Part shown: positions 24,009 through 36,444 of the stretch, in pieces
Numbering within the stretch: the stretch's first letter is position 1
How the letters are laid out: every line of letters begins with the position of its first letter
Source of the DNA: Ichthyophthirius multifiliis
Taxonomy: Eukaryota > Ciliophora > Oligohymenophorea > Hymenostomatida
Assembly: GCF_000220395.1 (NCBI RefSeq)
Contig: NW_004085877.1
Location: forward strand, 1-64,000
Reading direction: 5' to 3'
Length of the DNA: 64,000 nt
Made by a program: the position numbers and the translations under genes
Notes under the pieces: model-generated
What the model saw: the letters and a program-made list of their open reading frames with translations, nothing else
Told to the model about the DNA's origin: nothing
Databases searched by the model: none

Positions 24009-24946
24009 ATGAGAAATATAGTTGATTAAGCCCCAAAATTAGGTGAGAAAATATCATGGTTTCCAGGTCATATGTACCGTGCATTACGTTTAATGCGTGA
24101 TAAACAAGAAAATATTGATTATTTTATTGAAATAAGAGACAGTCGTATACCAATATCATCCCGTAATCAAGAATTTGATGATTTATGTTAATTTTACAAT
24201 AAAAAAAAGATAATAGTATTTAATAAATACGATTTATCAAATTAACGTGTAATAAATAATTTAGTAGAAAAATACACAAAAGTAGGAATCGATTGCTTTT
24301 CAGTTTCGGCTTTAAAAGGAACTAATATGCCTAATGTAAACGAATAAATATTAAAAAGAATTTAAGGAAAATACTCTACAGTTGGTATTTGGTTAATGAT
24401 ATGTGGAATGCCTAATGTAGGAAAATCTACTATTATTAATTAATTAAGAACACTTATTAGATAAAAATCTATTAATAAATCCGAAGCTACTCCTTGTACT
24501 ACTAAAAGTATTGTCGGAGTTAAAATTAGTTAAGATCCTCTTATTTATTTAGTTGATACACCAGGGGTTATGATTCCTAATATATAAGATGATGAAGTAT
24601 TTACTTATAAATTAAAATGTTTATATTTTATTATTATTATATTTTAAATTGAAAATTTATTAAAAAGACAGCATTAAAATTATCATTAGTTGGCTGTATA
24701 AAAGATGTTATTCCTGGAAAAGAAATAATTTTAGATTATTTAGTATATGTATTGAATAAATATAAAATTTAGAAATATAAAGAATATTATGGAATTAAAT
24801 AAGAAATAAAATGTGGAGATGACCTTTTTTGTTTTATAAGGGATAAATATAGACATTATAACTACTAAACTACATATGATATGATAATTGATGATTTTCG
24901 ATAAGGAAAGTTAGGTAAATTTACTATGGATATTATTGATTTTTGA
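24009..24946 (+). CDS. MTG1: Mitochondrial ribosome-associated GTPase 1 (MTG1/YlqF type)
   Basis: 294 residues with one 53-nt intron (24619-24671). The GTPase motifs are circularly permuted: G4 NKYDL (with G5-like SVSALKG) precedes G1 GMPNVGKST, then G2 TPCTTKS and G3 DTPGV. It opens with ISWFPGHMYRALRLM, the YlqF/MTG1 signature around the WFPGHM motif, and EIRDSRIPISSRN. The C-terminal helical region KLSLVGCIKDVIPGKEIILDYL matches the KL(A/S)LVG..KD element of the family. It helps assemble the large mitoribosomal subunit. The start ATG gives almost no extra N-terminus, so a cleavable presequence is not obvious. Confidence 0.9.
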
Positions 24947-24998
24947 AAAATATATATATTACTAGATTTATTAAATTAATAATATTATTTTTTTTATT

Positions 24999-25740
24999 TC
25001 ATTTTTAATCTTTTTAAATTCTTGGTTAAGTTAAAAAATTTTCTAATTCAATCCAAAATAAATCATGCGCAGCCTTATCTAAATGTCTTTTATGTCTAAA
25101 AATATCAAGTACTTTTACATTCCAATTCCCTACTTATTCAGGTATAGGTTATTCAGAATATCTTAAATAGAATCCTCTTATTTAATCCAATTATGTAGGA
25201 ATATTATTTTCTAAAGGCCAAGATTTAAATTAATATTTTTAACCTGTAACAAATACAGCTACAACTCTATCCCATTTACCTTAAAAATATATACATTAAT
25301 ATATTTATATATATAAATATATATTTATTTATTTATAAATTATTTTTTTTTTTTTTAATTATATCGTTTTTATACAATTATTTACCTTTGTTATTATTTC
25401 TGCGTTCGAATGTACCTACATTATCGTATATTTCAAATGTAAATTTATATCCTTTTATATCTTTTTCGATTTAGATTGTTCTTTCTACACCATCGTAGTA
25501 TTTATTTTCAGAATCAACGTAATTTCCATCAGATATAAATTATTTTGAGTTATAAAGTGAAATATTTCCTGATCTACCCATTGAAGGAACAACAATTATT
25601 GGTTTTATTTTTTTCTCTACGAAGTCTTTTAATAAACAAGAATAATTTATTTGTAATTTAAAATTTTCGGCTTAGGAAATACAAACAGTACTATTTTAAA
25701 CTTTTCCTTCTTCTAAATACTATTTTAAAAAAAATATATA

Positions 25741-25785
<45 letters not shown>

Positions 25786-26510
25786 TTATTTATTTTTTTA
25801 TTAAATTTTATTTAAACAAAATAAAAATTATAATAATGCATTTTTTTTTTTGAAAAAAAAAAAAAATACTCAATATTTATTTTTTTTGTAAAAAATATTT
25901 CAGAAAAAATAAAAACAAAACATTCTAAAAAATAATATATATTTACTTTTAAATAGCCTTTAAAATTTGTATTATTTTTAGCTCTTAACATTCTTGTTTT
26001 TGAATTTAAAGGTTTTTCCGTTTTCAGAATCCAGTTTATCATAATAATGCTTTCCTCAGGGTCATTAGGTTTTGCTTTTTTATTTATTGTTTCCTATGTA
26101 TTTTCATTATTTGTTTATTTTTTTATCTCAGGAATGCTTTATTGTTGGTTTAATTTAAAATTTTGGTCTATACATTCTGAATTTTCTATTTTTCCTTAAA
26201 AATAATTTAATATTTCCTCTTCATCACCTTTTTGGATTTAATCAAGACCGAAACTATATCTTTTATTAAAATAATCCTTTACGGACATATTTTATTCGTA
26301 TTTTTATAAAAAAAGCCATAATGAACCTAAATTTAAGTATGTATTTTGATTTATTTTTGACATCCAACATGTTGGAGTTTTTAATTCAAATTTTATGTTA
26401 TCGAAATATAAGTAGCTTTCCTTTTTTTTTATTTCCTTTTTGTTTATTGTAAATTCTCGTAATAAATCTATTGGATTTATTCGAGAATTTCTTTTATTAC
26501 TTCTAGACAT
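24999..26510 (-). CDS. CDC73: CDC73/parafibromin, Paf1 complex subunit
   Basis: Both conserved parts are present. The N-terminus reads NPIDLLREFTINKKEIKKK and LNLGSLWLFLQKYEQNMSVKDYF, matching the parafibromin N-terminal domain. The C-terminal Ras-like fold includes KPIIVVPSMGRSGNISLYN, KWDRVVAVFVTGQKYQFKSW, IRGFYLRYSEQPIPEQVGNW and LDIFRHKRHLDKAAHDLFW. Paf1C travels with RNA polymerase II and supports H2B ubiquitylation and elongation. At least two introns lie in the minus-strand gene (around 25280-25385 and 25725-25970, both with TA runs). The protein is shorter than the human one because the middle linker is reduced. It ends QPRIQKDQK then TGA, 52 bp from the convergent MTG1 gene. Confidence 0.9.
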
Positions 26511-26651
26511 AAATAAGTCTTATTTTAAAATAAAATAATATATATATAATTAATAAATAAAAAAGATTTAATAAAAAAAATATTTGAATAATAAAATCAA
26601 TATTTCTAAGTATTTATTAATGAAAAAAAAAAAAAAAAATTATTATTATTA

Positions 26652-26682
<31 letters not shown>

Positions 26683-26901
26683 TTATATATTTATATACAT
26701 TTATATAAATATATTTATCTATCTTTTTTATATTACTACCATTATAAACATTTCACATATTTTTTTATATTATTTCTTCTGCTTTTTTCTAATTTATATA
26801 ATAATTATTAAATATTATTTTATAATTATACCTTTATAAGATTTTCTAAATTAATATATTCTTTTCTATACATATTTTATTATTTTAGTTATATTAAATT
26901 T
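26511..26901. other. AT-rich intergenic
   Basis: TA repeat near 26655-26720 and A/T tracts. No gene seen. Confidence 0.5.
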
Positions 26902-28224
26902 TCATTTTACATATTTTAATTACTTCTATTTAATAATATCTAATTTTAATTATTATCTTTTATTTTATATTTATATTTATATAAAATAAAAAAATGTACT
27001 GAATTAATACGAAAATTATTTAGGTTAATCTATAGAAATACTATTAACTAAATTATAACTTTCTAAATTTTAAAAAGGGAGATTATTAGAAATATATAAT
27101 TGCTATCTGTAATTATTAAATTATTAATTATAATCGAATTATTAGTTATTACTAAATTATGGATTACTATTATATAAACTATTAAATTATTAATTATTAT
27201 TAAATCTATTATTATTATTTTAATAAATTACTTAACTCTAAGTATATAATTTTTATTTACTGTTTTTTTCTCTTATGTTTTTTTTTTTTTTAGTTTTTTC
27301 ATTTTTAGACGAATTTTATTTTTAGTCAAAAAGGCTTTAAAATAACATTTAAGATACAGTTTTTCTCGAATTATTATTTAAAAATTGCCCGTTTTTTCTT
27401 CCATTAATTTATTCACTTTTTAACAATCCTGTATTTTTATTTTCCTTATAACTTGATAAGAATTACTTTTATTAATTTTATTGAAGTCTATTTATTACCT
27501 AACTCTAATAAAGCTTATTTTATTGATTTTTTTATTAAATAATCACTATATTACTAATAGTATTCTAAAATCTTAACTCTTAATCCTCGTAGATCCACAT
27601 TCCTGTATCTGATAGTCTTTTTAAAAGTAAAAGAAATTCCTTTTGGAGAGGATTTAGTTAATTTTTTATAAAAATATAATCTTAATTTTATTTTATTTAA
27701 GATTTAATAACGGATTTTATTTTTTTGGAATTAACTTTTAAATTTTTTATTATTTATTCTATTATTTTTCTTCTTTCGATTATTAAAGGATTCATTTATT
27801 TTATTAATTTTTTTATTTTAATCAATTTAATTGTGTGTCTTATTTTCCAACCTTTTATTAATGCTTTTAGGTTTTCTTTAAATTTATTTATTTTTATTAA
27901 TACAGATCTGTGTTTTAGTCTAAATATGAACCCTCTATAGGTTTTTTATATTAAAATTGAGCATTAATTTGCAAATCTTTGATATTTACTTTATTAATAT
28001 GAATAATTTGATTAAATATTATAATAATTATCAGTTTTATTTGAAATAATATTTAAATTTTATGGCTGTTGGAAAAATAAAGCAGGTTCTTATTAATAAG
28101 AAGATGTGTAAATTTGATTTTTCTAAGTTATATTATGTGGATTATTATTATCATTGATTAAATTTGAATTGTCATTGTCATTATTAAAATTATTAATATG
28201 ATCTAAATATTGATTATAATTCAT
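26902..28224 (-). CDS. IQ-motif protein
   Basis: Open in one frame for exactly 441 codons under the ciliate code. A disordered Asn-rich N-terminus (YNQYLDHINNFNNDNDNSN) precedes an IQ motif, ANQCSILIQKTYRGFIFRLK, fitting IQxxxRGxxxR, and a second weaker helix KALIKGWKIRHTIKLIKIKK. These should bind calmodulin-like proteins. The middle part has a helical block (LNPLQKEFLLLLKRLSDTGM) and the C-terminus returns to Asn/Gln-rich repeats (NPQFSNNQQFDYNQQFNNYR). No further domain is visible. In ciliates such proteins often belong to cilia or cortical structures, which is inference here. It is the last gene before a 2-kb gap. Confidence 0.75.
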
Positions 28225-28309
28225 ATTATTCTTTCTAATATTTATATATACAATATTTTAAAAAAGTAAAGGAATATAATAAAAATAAAAATATAAATAT
28301 ATATAATAA

Positions 28310-28340
<31 letters not shown>

Positions 28341-30041
28341 ATTTATATACATATATAAATATATTTTGACTTAGTAATTATAAAAATAATTTATATAAAA
28401 ATCACAATAATTATATTTATTAAAATTATTTTCATTATGCCAATAAATAAAAAAATAATTAATTAATATTTTCTAAATTTTTATTTAAAAAATGTTTATT
28501 ATTAAAATTAATGATAGAAAAATCATTAAAACAGTTTTTGTATTTTATTAATCATTTAAAGATACTATATTTTTTTTAAGTATTCTATAAAAAATAAATA
28601 TAATATTATAAATATTAATAATTTTTTTTTTTTTATTTATAATTAAATTTATATTTCATTAAATATCGTAAATAAAAAAAATAAAAGTTTAAAAAAAATT
28701 AAAAAATATAAATAATTAAATATATATATATATATATATATTTAAATATAAATATATATATTATATATATATTCAAATATTAAATTTATTTTATAATTTA
28801 TTATTTTTTATATTGTTATTTTGCTAATTATCAATATATATATGTTATATTTTTATTCCTAATATTTAAATTATAAAGTTGTTTTAAATTTAAAGTTATA
28901 TATTTTTATTTTTTTACTTGTTGCTCTTAAATATATTTTATAGTAAATATTTTGTTTATATATTTTTTATAAATTAAGATTCTGTTCTTATAATAGTTTT
29001 TTAAGTAATATTTTTTAATATTTGATTTAATTTAGTTTTTATAAAAATTTACATATTTTTTTCATTTTTATATAAATAATTATTGATATAAAAAATAATT
29101 CTAAGATATTTAATACTATAAGCATTTAGTATTTATTATCTTAAAAATTTAACATTGTATATTATTTTATTTTATATTTTTTTTAAATATAATTTTTAGT
29201 AGATATTTAATATTTTTTTATTAAACTAAATTTAAAATTTATTATATCTACTTTATTTTAAACAAAAACAGTATATATAATTAATTAGGTTACAAAAAAA
29301 TATATTGATAATACTTTCCATATATTTAAATCAAATTAACACATAAACTTATTTAAAAAAATTATATATTTTTTTAAATATATTGAAATTTTATATATTA
29401 TATGATTTTCAATTTGTATAATTATTGAATATATCTAAATTATGGATGTATACTATTATTTTTAGATAAACATATATTTATTATATATGTAATTTTATTA
29501 TTAAATCAAAAATAAAATTGCGCATAATTTTTTATTTTAGTTTTTAAATTATATTTTAACTTTTAAATTTTATTTTAAAATATATTTAATTTAAAAATAT
29601 TTTAAATTTAACTATCTGTTTATATATGTAAAAATTATGATTTAAATTCCTTGCATTTATAAATAGAAACTGAAATTAAGTAATTATTAGCCAATATAGA
29701 AATAATTTATATAATATAAATTTCTTATCCAAAAAGATAAAATAATATTTAAAATTATATAATTAACTTAAATTTTTAACTTTTATAATTATTTTAATTA
29801 AATCTATATTATTTAAAAAATAAAACCTATTATGTATAATAACTATCAAGTGTTATTTATATAATTAGTTTCTAATTATTAAAATAAATGCTATTATATT
29901 TTTTGAAAATAATTAAAATAAAAATAATTCTAAATATTTTAAATTGAGAAAAAACAAACATACATAATTTTAAAATTATATTGATAAAAAAAAAAATTAA
30001 ATACAAAAATTACATTAATAATAAGAAAAAATAAATAAACC

Positions 30042-30073
<32 letters not shown>

Positions 30074-30214
30074 ATATATAAAAATCTATTTATATATATT
30101 TATTTATTTATATATATATATATATTATTATATATTTATATATTTATATATTGTAATATATAGATTATAATCTAATAATATTGGAAATATAAGAAATACA
30201 AGCAATTAAAATAA
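28225..30214. other. 2-kb AT-rich region without genes
   Basis: Extremely A+T-rich, with TA repeats at 28310-28360, 28720-28770 and 30040-30130. All three frames on each strand read as Ile/Phe/Lys/Asn/Tyr noise. No RNA gene recognised. Confidence 0.5.
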
Positions 30215-31797
30215 ATGAATTAATTAAATTAGTATTAATTAAAGAATTATAATTCTAGTGGAGGAAATACTTATAACTAGGCAAGTCGAGATAATCTAAA
30301 ATAAATGTTGAAAAATTAATAATTAAATGTAAATTTAATCGAAAATTATAATATGAATATGACAAATGTATAAGAAAATCCAAATAGATAATTTACATAA
30401 ATTTTAATTATGGAATAAATAAAAATTAATAATCTCCAGTTTAATAATAATTTTAGAATCAGAATTCTTTACTATAGATTTAATAAAAACCTTTAAATGA
30501 ATAAAAAACAAGATAATAATAATTTTAATAAACTTCTTAAAATGCTTTTTGTAATTCTCCTTCTAAAAAAAACATTGGATATTCAAATACTTAATAATCT
30601 CCTAAAAATATGAACGGTATAATCTTTATATATATATTTTTTATTAATATGTATTTTATATGTTTTTTAACTCATATTATAGATTATTCTTCTAATAATA
30701 TAGATATAAATGAAAGGAAAAACAGTCCTTTAAGAAGTAAATAATAATATGATTAATAATTCCTAGCTTAATCTAATAAAGCTTAATATTTATTAAAAGG
30801 TTTAATAAATAATAATAATTTAGAAAAATGTCAAACAAATAATTATTTAAAAACAAATTTAAATAATAGTGATAACGTATTTAAAAATTTTTATAATAGA
30901 AAAAAATAAAATTATAAATTAATTATTAAAATTTATATGTTTTTTTTTATATTAATAATACTAAAAAAAAAAAAAAAGATGATTGGAATAGTAGGATAAT
31001 AATAATAAATTTTATAAAAAAATTAAAGAAATGATTCAACAAATGGTTTCAGAAGTAGAGATATTAGTAACGAAAAGTAAAGGGGAATTTCTTCAAATAA
31101 AACGGGTTAATTAACTTAAAATTAGGCAAAATAATACATGTAATAATAATAGTAGTAATAGACGAATCATAATACTTCATTTAATAATAATTTTAACGAA
31201 AAAAAATCATTAAATGATTTATACATGACAAATAATCAAAAAATAAATATAAAAGCAAACGATTTTGACCAAATAAACGAATTTAAGAAAATAAATAATA
31301 AAAATTAATAAACTTCTCCAAATTAACAAAAACTATTAAGAGATGAAATAATAAATTAAGTGTATAAAAATGCAAATAATAATTCGCGTTCAATTACTCC
31401 TAAATGCTTATAATAATAAATATAATAAATTTAAAAGTCTAATTAAAATTTAAGAGTTAATAATAATGAGAATTAAAGGTTAAATACATATGGAGGTGGA
31501 AACGATAATTATAGAACTAATTTAAATGAAAAATCATTTGCAGAAAAATAATAAAATATCTATTAAAAATAATAAGAAGGCAATAAATATATATAAAAAA
31601 GTAATGAATTATCAAACGAATTAAATAGTTTAAAATAATAGTATTAAAATACTTAAGATTAACAGTCAAAAAGTCCTTTAAGAAAGAATACAATAAAAAA
31701 TAATACTACTCCTTAAAATAATAACTAAATTATATAAAACAAATAAACATCTAGAGAAAGCTCAACTGCTCCTATAAGGATTAATCAAAATAATATT

Positions 31798-31829
<32 letters not shown>

Positions 31830-31862
31830 ATTATTAGAAAGAAATAATAGTCCTTCGTAAAG

Positions 31863-31934
<72 letters not shown>

Positions 31935-32960
31935 TTAATAAAAATAATAATTATAAATGAAAATGACAAATAATTTTACTAATAATTAAAATTTAAAATT
32001 AGTTAATTAATAAAAAAATTCATCTTCTAGTAATAACTTGCTAGGCTAGTAAAATTATTCCAGTAATAATATTAGTTATTAAAATATTTAATAATAATAA
32101 TTATAATAATAATAATAAAAGCAATAATAATAATAATAGTAATAACCATTAAATTAATAAAAAATAAATTAACAAAATTAAGTTATAAATGTATTAAATA
32201 ATATGTCTAATAATAATAGTAATCATAAATTATAAACTTATACAAAATCATAAGATAATCAAAATTAAATAAAAATATTGTAAAATTTACAAGAAAAAAT
32301 AATTAAAAAACATGAAAAGCTTTCAGAACCAAGTGTAGAATCCTTAAAAAAATTACGTAAACATAAACTTTCTACTGAATATGTAGATACATCTTATTTT
32401 AAATATAATCAAGAAATGATAAAATAATATTAAATAGAATCATAACACTAAGCAAAAGATAGTACTTGTAGTTCTACTTATTAATAAGAATAATAATTAT
32501 TATAATAATAACAGCCATAACAACAATAATAACCATTATAAACATAATAATAATAACAATAATAACATTAATAACCATTGTAATAATAATAATTTCCTTC
32601 TTTTGCTAATTTAAATAGTAATAATAATAATCAAAATAATAATAAGTAATAATAATAATAATAATAATTACAATAAGAATAGAAATAGTTAAATATAAAA
32701 AATGTAAAAAATATTAACCAAAAAATCTAAATTACATGTACAGATTCTGAAATATCAAGTTATACTACCGCTTATCAAAGCGAAGAGTTATCAAAAAGTA
32801 TAATTGCAAAACTTAATTTAGAAGAAATGCTTTAAATAGAAGAAAATCTATATAATCTTTAATAAACAAAATTTACTAATGTTAAAAATAATAGTAGATA
32901 TTGTAAAAACTACCTTAATATAATAGCTGAATAATAATTTGATTGTTTAGAAGTAAAAAA

Positions 32961-33003
<43 letters not shown>

Positions 33004-34038
33004 TATATTTATATATATATATATTTATAGAAAATTAGTGTAGATAATAGATAGTAAAATATTCTAATTAGAATGATAATTTTGGAAAGAATATGTGTCG
33101 TTTTGAGTCTACATGAAGCTTTAAATTTTGAAGATGAAGAGCATTTAGATAGTTTAAATAATTCTTTATAGTATGTTCATTTAAACTTTTTAATTTACTT
33201 AGATATTATTTTAAATAAATATACATTTTCAAATGATTAATAAGAAATATAAAGAAAAATTTAAAATCTATTTTAATAGAGAATGAAATCAAAAAGATTT
33301 TCTAATATTATGAATAAAAGTGATAAGTTTTAGGTTATAGATAGTTATTGTGATATTATTATGCCTATGATTAAAATGTTTGTTTCTTATTATGAAAAGG
33401 AACCTTATTAAAGTATTTTTAATATTATTGAAAATATTAATACTTAAACTGTTAGCTAATCTACTGCTATTTTAATGGAATGTTTTTCTAAAATTGTATA
33501 AATTTAAAATAAATATTAAATTATTTTTTTATTTATTTATTTATTTTATAAGATTGTTAATTTAGAAGATAAATTTTCAAAAGAAAGTAAAAATAATGAG
33601 GAAGAATAAAAAATAAGCAAAGAATTGTCTTAAAAAAATAAAGATTAAAACAAAGCTTAAAATAATGAGACAGAAGAAAGTGAAGAAGAAGAAATTAAAA
33701 TCGGATCAATACAACCTCCATATATACCACCTCAAAAAAATCCAGAAAAATATACATTAGTTTTAGATTTAGATGAAACTTTGGTACATTATTAAGAGGT
33801 ACTGATATATATATATATATAAAATTATATAAATAAATATATATATATATATAAATATATATATATATATTTAAATATTTATAATCATATATATATATTA
33901 ATATACATATATATATATTTATTTTTTAAAATTAACTATTGTTTGGATTTTTTAAAATCTATAAAATAAAAAATACATGAATTTTTATATATTTTTTTTA
34001 ATAATTAAAAATGGCGAAAATTATATAATTTTTAAAAG

Positions 34039-34086
<48 letters not shown>

Positions 34087-34696
34087 TATATATTTTATTT
34101 TTTTAGATGGAAGATGGTGGACAATTTTTAGTAAGACCATATGCTGAATAGTTTTTGGAAGAAATGGCCCAATATTATGAAATTGTTATTTTTACAGCTG
34201 CTTTATCTGAATATGCAAATTTTATTTTAGATATAATAGATTCTAAATAAATAATTTCTTATAAATTATATAGATAACATACTGCTTTACATGAAAATTC
34301 TTATGTTAAAGTAATTTTTTTTTTTTTTTAATAAATTAATATAATATTAAATTAGGATTTGTCTAAAATAGGAAGAGATTTATCAAAAATGATAATTATA
34401 GATAATATGCCTGAAAACTTTTAACTCTAACCTGAAAATGGAATTTATATATTGAGTTGGTTTGGAGATCCTGATGATAGAGCTTTATATGATTTAACTC
34501 CTTTATTAAAAGGTATAATCTTGTTATTTTTTTTTAAATATTTTTTTTTTTTTTTTTTTTTTAGTAAATTGTGACTAATAGGAAATTTAGAGATGTTAGA
34601 ATTGCTTTGAAAAAATTTAGAGAAAAAATGATGGAAAATATATAAAATGGAATAGAAGATCCACATTTAAATTTATAATTAGATAATATAGATTGA
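30215..34696 (+). CDS. Large polyglutamine-rich CTD-phosphatase-family protein (NIF/FCP1 domain)
   Basis: About 1,200 residues, eight or so exons. The first three quarters are low-complexity Asn/Gln/Ser sequence with several poly-Gln tracts written as TAA repeats, including 23 uninterrupted codons at 31864-31932. Within it lies a basic helix (LQEKIIKKHEKLSEPSVESL). The C-terminal phosphatase domain is clear: EKYTLVLDLDETLVHY (DxDxT nucleophile motif), FLVRPYAEQFLEEM, YEIVIFTAALSEYANFIL, IGRDLSKMIIIDNMPENFQ and YILSWFGDPDDRALYDL. It resembles SCP/Dullard-type Ser phosphatases acting on RNA polymerase II CTD or membrane regulators. The acidic run before the domain (ETEESEEEEIKIGSIQPPY) is typical of a linker. 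A one-base slip near 30405 separates the first ~65 residues. The intron after LVHYQE is about 300 nt and TA-rich. Confidence 0.88.
31804..31932 (+). repeat. TAA trinucleotide repeat coding for polyglutamine
   Basis: Two TAA arrays (about 9 and 23 units) separated by coding sequence. Both are in the reading frame of the phosphatase-family gene and read as Gln. Further interrupted arrays lie at 32090-32160, 32480-32600 and 32640-32690. Confidence 0.85.
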
Positions 34697-35048
34697 AATT
34701 TATTATTATTATTTTTGAAAAAAAAATAAAAAATTAAATATTAAAAAATTTGTATATAATATGTAAAAATATATATAAAATTATATAAAATGTTAATTAT
34801 TTAGTATTTTATATGTAAATTATTTAGTATTTTTTATATGTAATTTTTTTTTATTTTAAAAAAGAAAATATCAAATATTTTTATTAAATAAATTACTTTT
34901 ATCCATATAAATTAAATTTTCTATATTACTTAAAAATTGCAATTTTTAAAAATCGATCTTTTATTATTATATTTATTTATTTTTTTAAAAAAAAATATAA
35001 ATATTTACAATTTTTTTTTTTTTTTAAAAAAAAAAAAAAACTCTAAAA
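34697..35048. other. AT intergenic ending in a T-tract/A-tract block
   Basis: A+T sequence. Immediately before the next start codon a run of about 16 T followed by about 15 A (35009-35040) forms a perfect inverted repeat. Confidence 0.5.
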
Positions 35049-36200
35049 ATGTTTTCAAAATCAACTAAACCTACATCAATACCATTGAAAAAAGCATTTT
35101 CATCAAATAATTAATAAAAGTAACCATTAGTTAGTAAACCTTCTATTTTACAAAATTAATCAATAAATTAAGTTTAAAAGCCATCATTGCATACTATATA
35201 AAAGAAATAATAATAAAATTAAGAAGAATAAAAATCTTAGTAAAATGAAAGCTAAAATAAATTTTAATAAAAGCCATCTTCTAAATTTACTTCTATAAAG
35301 ACTGTTGACCTCTTTTCAAAAGCAAATAACTAAAACAGGTATAATTTAAAAAAAATTATTTTATATAAAAAATTAAAATTAAAATAAATAGTAATTCATT
35401 TGCTTATGTTTATAATGCAGGTGGTATACCATGTAGAGTAAATCATGGAAGTATTAAAATGAACATTTAGTGGAATTAAGGTGTAAACTTAAAAGGTAAG
35501 AAAATAATATAAAATAATTTAGAAATTTATTTTAATTATTTTATTTATTTATTTGTTTTTTTTTAAAAAAAAATAAGATTTACCTTATGATCCTTTACTT
35601 GCTACTTGTTTTGAAGGACTTACTGAAGAAAAGCACCCTTATAATTTTATTGCTTATAATTGTACTAAGGAAATGCTTGAATAAGAAGTATATTTTTTTA
35701 AAAAATTTTATTCAAATAAAATTTTTTAAAATATTTATAGGATGCGGGATAAAAAATAGTACCAATGATAAATAAACTTGTTTGGCCACTAAAGAATTCT
35801 TTATAAAGCAAAAATTAATAAAATTTCGATAATGCTTTAACTATTTTAAAGTTTAATATTTTTTTGTTATATATTATTAATTTTAAATAAATAATATATA
35901 AAAGATTATTATCTGATACTATTGGACCTAATTTAAATCCCCATATAAAAAATATACTTTAGCCTATAGTAATTTAGATGAATAAATAGTAAAATTATAT
36001 TTAAATTAAATATATATAACTAAAAAAAAATAATATAAGAATGTTAAGAGAAAAAATCACAATTACTTTAAGAGCACTAGAAGAAAATGGAGTATACTAT
36101 AAAAAAAATAACTTTATTTTTTATTTTAAATAAAAAATTAAAGGGAGCAGATGTAGTTAAAATCATAAAATCAGCAATTCCAACTTACACTAATGTTTGA
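35049..36200 (+). CDS. PACRGL: PACRG-like protein (PACRGL)
   Basis: A disordered basic N-terminus (SKSTKPTSIPLKKAFSSNN) precedes the conserved armadillo-like ParcG core: SFAYVYNAGGIPCRVNHGS, IKMNIQWNQGVNLKDLPYDP, LLATCFEGLTEEKHPYNFIA, KEMLEQEDAGQKIVPMINKL, VWPLKNSLQSKNQQNFDNAL and LLSDTIGPNLNPHIKNIL, ending KIIKSAIPTYTNV then TGA. The GGIPCR..HG and DPLL...EGL..E.HPY motifs favour PACRG-like over PACRG itself. PACRG is an axonemal inner-junction protein; PACRGL is a relative in ciliated organisms. Seven short introns (roughly 45-60 nt) interrupt the gene. A full-length product is predicted. Confidence 0.88.
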
Positions 36201-36444
36201 ACATTAAAAAAATTAAATTATAAATATATTTTATATAAATTATTTTTGTTATTTGTGAAATTAATATTTTTTTATAGTTTATATAAAATGCATTTTTACT
36301 AGAAATTTTTTTTTTATATATAAAAATCAGTTAAAATATTAATAAATTATTATATTAGTTGCTTTTTTATAATTATATAAATATTAATTTATTATTAAAT
36401 TAGCTAAAATAAAAAATAATTAATATAATAATTAGATAATAAGA

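Noticed and set aside
28225-30214. Hidden genes in the 2-kb gap
   Set aside because: All frames read as Ile/Phe/Lys/Asn/Tyr noise and no conserved motif was found; only TA repeats were seen.
31804-31932. TAA microsatellite treated as non-coding repeat
   Set aside because: Its frame matches the flanking phosphatase-family gene, and TAA is Gln here, so it is coding polyglutamine.
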